This document shows, one piece after another, positions 11,120 to 13,492 of a DNA stretch of 13,492 bases; the first letter of the stretch is position 1; each line of letters starts with the position of its first letter. The translations under genes were made by a program, and so were the position numbers. The DNA comes from Chloroflexota bacterium (GTDB taxonomy: Bacteria > Chloroflexota > Limnocylindria > Limnocylindrales > CSP1-4): positions 1 through 13,492 of the forward strand of contig JAKAMV010000172.1 in assembly GCA_021812735.1 (NCBI GenBank). The letters run 5' to 3'. The notes below the pieces were generated by a model. That model was not told where the DNA came from, did no database searches, and saw nothing but the letters and a program-made list of their open reading frames with translations.

Positions 11120-12679
11120 TCACGGGGCCGCCAGCAGGACCAGCCCGGTGCGCGGCGGCACAACCAGCGTCACGCCGCCGTCCGCCGCAACATCGAGCGG
11201 CGTCCCGCCGACGCTCGGGAGCGGCGCCGGCACCAGCCGCCGGCCGGCGGCCTCGGGGACGCTCAACTCCAGTGCCAGTGGCGCCTCGCCCGCGTTCGCG
11301 ACCACGACGGCGAGCCCGCCGCCGTGGTCGGCGCGCACGAAGCCGAGCGCGGGACCTGCGGCACCGGCCGTCCGGAACGACCCGCGGCGGAGCACCGAGG
11401 TGTCGTGCCGCAGCTGGAGCACGGCCTTCGTCCAGGCCAGACCGTCGAGGTCCCAGCTGGCCTCGTCCCATGGGAATGCGCGGCGGCAGTCGGGGTCGTG
11501 GTCGCCCTCGAGGCCCACCTCGTCGCCGTAGTAGATGCACGGCGCTCCGGGCAGCGTGGCGAGCATGAGCGTCGCCAGCCGCCACGCACCCGCGTCACGG
11601 CCCGCCAGCGTGCGGAACCGCGGGCTGTCGTGGCTGTCGAGCAGGTTGAGCTGGACGTCCGTGACGGCGGGGTCGTACAGCGCCATGAGGCGCTCGAGCT
11701 CCCGCGCCATCGCCGCCCCGTCGCGGACCACGGTGTTCTGGCCGTACTCGTGCTGGTGCCCGGCGACGACGCGGTCGAGGCGCTCCTGGGCCGCGTAGCC
11801 GAGGATGGCGAACGCGAGCGGGTAGTTCATCACCGCGTCGAACCGGTCGCCGGCCAGCCAGTCGTGGCACTCGCGCCAGATCTCGCCCACGATGTACGCC
11901 TCTGGGTTGACCGCCCGCACGCGCCGCCGGAACTCCTCCCAGAAGCCGTCGGTGTGGATCTCGATCGGGACGTCGAGCCGCCAGCCGTCGATCCCGAACC
12001 GCAGCCAGTGCTCGGCCACGCCCATCAGGTACTCGCGGACCACGGGGTTGTCGGTGTTGAGCTTGGGCAGCGCGGGCAGGCCCCACCAGGCGCGGTAGCC
12101 GAGCCGACGGAACGACTCGTCGCCCTTCGCGTCCCACGTCGGCTCGTACGCGGGGTCCACCGGCCACTCGTCGTGGTCGGCGTGCCAGGGGTAGGGGCGG
12201 AACGGGCGCTTGCCGTGGAGCGCCGCCGGGTGGAAGTGGAACCAGTCCGCGTACGGCGAGCCGGCACCGTTCTCGAGCACGTGGTGGAACGCCCAGAAGC
12301 CGCGCCCGGTGTGGTTGAACACGCCGTCCAGCACGACGCGCATGCCGCGCCCATGCGCCTCGTCGAGCAGGACCCGGAGGGCGTCGTTGCCGCCCAGCAG
12401 CGGGTCGACCGTGAGGTAGTCGTAGGTGTGGTAGCGGTGGTTGGACGCCGAGGCGAAGATCGGCGTCAGGTAGATCGCGGTGACGCCCAGGTCGGCGAGG
12501 TAGGGAAGTCGATCGGCGACCCCGTACAGGTCGCCGCCCTTGAACCCGTGGTGCGTGGGCGGGTGGTCCCACGGCTCGAGCGGGCCGGGCGCCGACACGC
12601 GCCCGGAACGGGCGAAGCGGTCGGGGAAGATCTGGTAGAAGACGGCGTCGCGGACCCAGTCGGGCGTCTCGATCTGCAT
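11120..12679 (-). CDS. GH13 maltodextrin hydrolase (neopullulanase/cyclomaltodextrinase-like)
   Basis: A 519-aa cytoplasmic enzyme of family GH13 that should hydrolyse alpha-1,4 (and possibly alpha-1,6) links of maltodextrins. The barrel starts at once with WVRDAVFYQIFPDRF (8-22). Conserved regions: I, DGVFNH (118-123); V, LPKLNTDNP (204-212), the signature of the neopullulanase/cyclomaltodextrinase group; II, GWRLDVPIE (232-240), nucleophile Asp236; III, VGEIW with acid/base Glu266; IV, LLDSHDS with Asp351. A beta-sandwich C-domain follows (about 430-519). It lacks the N-terminal starch-binding/dimerisation domain of about 120 residues common in this group, and has no signal peptide. ATG at 12679 follows TAGACT by 6 nt. 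It is divergent from a secreted GH13 gene only 39 bp away. Confidence 0.93.
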   Translation of the reverse strand: MQIETPDWVRDAVFYQIFPDRFARSGRVSAPGPLEPWDHPPTHHGFKGGDLYGVADRLPYLADLGVTAIYLTPIFASASNHRYHTYDYLTVDPLLGGNDALRVLLDEAHGRGMRVVLDGVFNHTGRGFWAFHHVLENGAGSPYADWFHFHPAALHGKRPFRPYPWHADHDEWPVDPAYEPTWDAKGDESFRRLGYRAWWGLPALPKLNTDNPVVREYLMGVAEHWLRFGIDGWRLDVPIEIHTDGFWEEFRRRVRAVNPEAYIVGEIWRECHDWLAGDRFDAVMNYPLAFAILGYAAQERLDRVVAGHQHEYGQNTVVRDGAAMARELERLMALYDPAVTDVQLNLLDSHDSPRFRTLAGRDAGAWRLATLMLATLPGAPCIYYGDEVGLEGDHDPDCRRAFPWDEASWDLDGLAWTKAVLQLRHDTSVLRRGSFRTAGAAGPALGFVRADHGGGLAVVVANAGEAPLALELSVPEAAGRRLVPAPLPSVGGTPLDVAADGGVTLVVPPRTGLVLLAAP

Positions 12680-12685
12680 CCCGAA

Positions 12686-12711
12686 AGTCTACGGTGGGCG
12701 CCGGGTAGACT
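12686..12711. promoter_or_regulatory. Face-to-face leaderless promoters of the divergent GH13 genes
   Basis: AGTCTAC (12686-12692) and GTAGACT (12705-12711) form a perfect 7-bp inverted repeat with a 12-bp spacer. Each arm contains a TAGACT -10: the minus-strand one is 6 nt before the ATG at 12679, the plus-strand one 7 nt before the ATG at 12719. The full intergenic gap is 39 bp, so each -35 region falls on the other gene's -10 and start. The dyad may also be an operator. Confidence 0.55.
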
Positions 12712-12718
12712 GGCGCGC

Positions 12719-13492
12719 ATGTCCATGCGTCAACGCAGCCGGGGCCTGGCAGCCGCGCTGGTCCTGGTCGCCGCAGCGTGTGCGCCGGGCCCCACGCCGG
12801 TCCCCTCCTCCGCCCCGGCGGCATCGTCGCCCGGGGCGCCGACCGCCTCATCCGCGGTCTCGGCCTTGCCGGCCGGCAGCGCGCTCGCGTCGCCGGCCGC
12901 GTGCGCCCCGGCCGCCGCCCAGGCCGTCAAGCCGTGGAATGACGAGGTCTGGTACGAGGTGTTCGTCCGCAGCTTCAAGGACAGCAACGGGGACGGCATC
13001 GGCGATCTGCGCGGCTTGACGTCGGAACTCGACTACCTCAACGACGGCAACCCGGCCACGACGAGCGACCTGGGCGTCAACGGCATCTGGCTGATGCCGA
13101 TCTTCGCGTCGCCCAGCTACCACGGCTACGACGTGACCGACTACACGAAGATCAATCCCGACTACGGCACGATGGCGGACTTCAAGGCGTTGCTCGCCGC
13201 GGCCCACCAGCGCGGCATCAAGGTGATCCTCGACCTGCCGATCAACCACACGTCGGACCAGAACCTGTGGTTCACCGCCTCGGCCACCGGCAAGGGGCCA
13301 TACGCCGACTGGTACATCTGGTCGAAGACCAACCCGGGCTACTTCGGGCCCGACAACCAGATCGTGTGGCACCAGCTGGGGAGCCAGAACCGCTGGTACT
13401 ACGGGATCTTCGCCGACAGCATGCCCGACCTGAACCTGGCCAATCCCGCCGTGGCCCGGGAGATCGACGCCATCGCAACGCCGTTGCGATGG
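12719..13492 (+). CDS. Secreted GH13 alpha-amylase-type lipoprotein, 3' end missing
   Basis: The first 258 codons of a GH13 enzyme; the gene runs past the window. A short basic N-terminus and hydrophobic stretch (9-20) lead to Cys21, giving a weak lipobox (AAAC), so a lipoprotein is likely and a plain secreted form possible. A Pro/Ala/Ser-rich linker reaches residue 72. The barrel then starts (WYEVFVRSF). DSNGDGIGD (88-96) is the GH13 calcium loop, GVNGIWLMPIF (119-129) and YHGYDVTDY (134-142) follow, region I is DLPINH (172-177), and MPDLN (235-239) is region V. Regions II, III and IV, with all three catalytic acids, lie beyond the edge. The last residues (after DAIA) leave the family pattern where an inverted repeat begins. 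The probable role is extracellular glucan cleavage feeding the divergent cytoplasmic GH13 enzyme. Confidence 0.9.
   Translation, partial: MSMRQRSRGLAAALVLVAAACAPGPTPVPSSAPAASSPGAPTASSAVSALPAGSALASPAACAPAAAQAVKPWNDEVWYEVFVRSFKDSNGDGIGDLRGLTSELDYLNDGNPATTSDLGVNGIWLMPIFASPSYHGYDVTDYTKINPDYGTMADFKALLAAAHQRGIKVILDLPINHTSDQNLWFTASATGKGPYADWYIWSKTNPGYFGPDNQIVWHQLGSQNRWYYGIFADSMPDLNLANPAVAREIDAIATPLRW
13470..13492. repeat. Perfect 11-bp inverted repeat at the window end
   Basis: CCATCGCAACG (13470-13480), one C, then CGTTGCGATGG (13482-13492). The second arm ends on the very last base. It lies in the coding sequence of the GH13 lipoprotein and coincides with a loss of family-like protein sequence. 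A fold-back assembly artefact is the simplest reading. Confidence 0.8.

Noticed and set aside
12848..13372. Minus-strand open frame opposite the GH13 lipoprotein
   Set aside because: The plus-strand frame carries clear GH13 motifs; the antisense frame is an Arg/Val/Ala shadow without recognisable domains.

Overview
This is GC-rich bacterial DNA (I estimate roughly 70% GC by eye) with compact gene spacing, GTG as well as ATG starts, a PASTA-domain Ser/Thr kinase, a BldC/MerR-like regulator, a glycoside hydrolase lipoprotein and mostly leaderless promoters. The combination fits a GC-rich Chloroflexota lineage (for example Limnocylindria-like metagenomic genomes) or, less likely, an actinobacterium. 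That placement is inference; there is no rRNA or other marker here. The right end stops inside a gene and in a perfect inverted repeat, so it is probably a contig end.

Layout. Left, plus strand: a membrane-anchored protein with Ig-like domains (128-1336), then a small cysteine-rich protein (1447-1851). Everything from 1900 to 12679 is on the minus strand. Read in transcription order from the right, it holds a cytoplasmic GH13 maltodextrin hydrolase (12679-11120), a methyltransferase-like protein, a small three-helix membrane protein, tRNA-Glu(UUC), a tandem-GNAT acetyltransferase and a 117-aa putative zinc protein. After these come a MerR-type regulator translationally coupled to a polytopic membrane protein, a NarL/LuxR response regulator overlapping an alpha/beta hydrolase, and finally galU followed by a pknB-type kinase. 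At 12719 a secreted GH13 lipoprotein starts divergently and runs off the window.

How it works together. The divergent GH13 pair looks like a maltodextrin unit: the lipoprotein would cut starch or glucan outside the cell and the signal-less GH13 would finish the oligosaccharides inside. GalU makes UDP-glucose for envelope glycans, and the kinase encoded 40 bp downstream has extracellular PASTA domains that normally sense the wall; they share a promoter and probably an envelope role. The regulator/membrane-protein pair and the response regulator/hydrolase pair are separate units divided by a GC hairpin.

The most striking pattern is regulatory. Seven genes have a TANNNT -10 hexamer only 6-8 nt before the start codon and no Shine-Dalgarno, which is the signature of leaderless mRNAs; an eighth (the first gene) has GACAAT at the same spacing. 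Genes with a clear leader (galU, pknB, the MerR-like gene) carry Shine-Dalgarno sequences instead. Units are usually separated by GC hairpins without a U-tract, twice as duplicated hairpins. I see no CRISPR array, insertion sequence or integrase, and no defence system I can defend from the sequence; no stretch over 300 bases lacks a gene.
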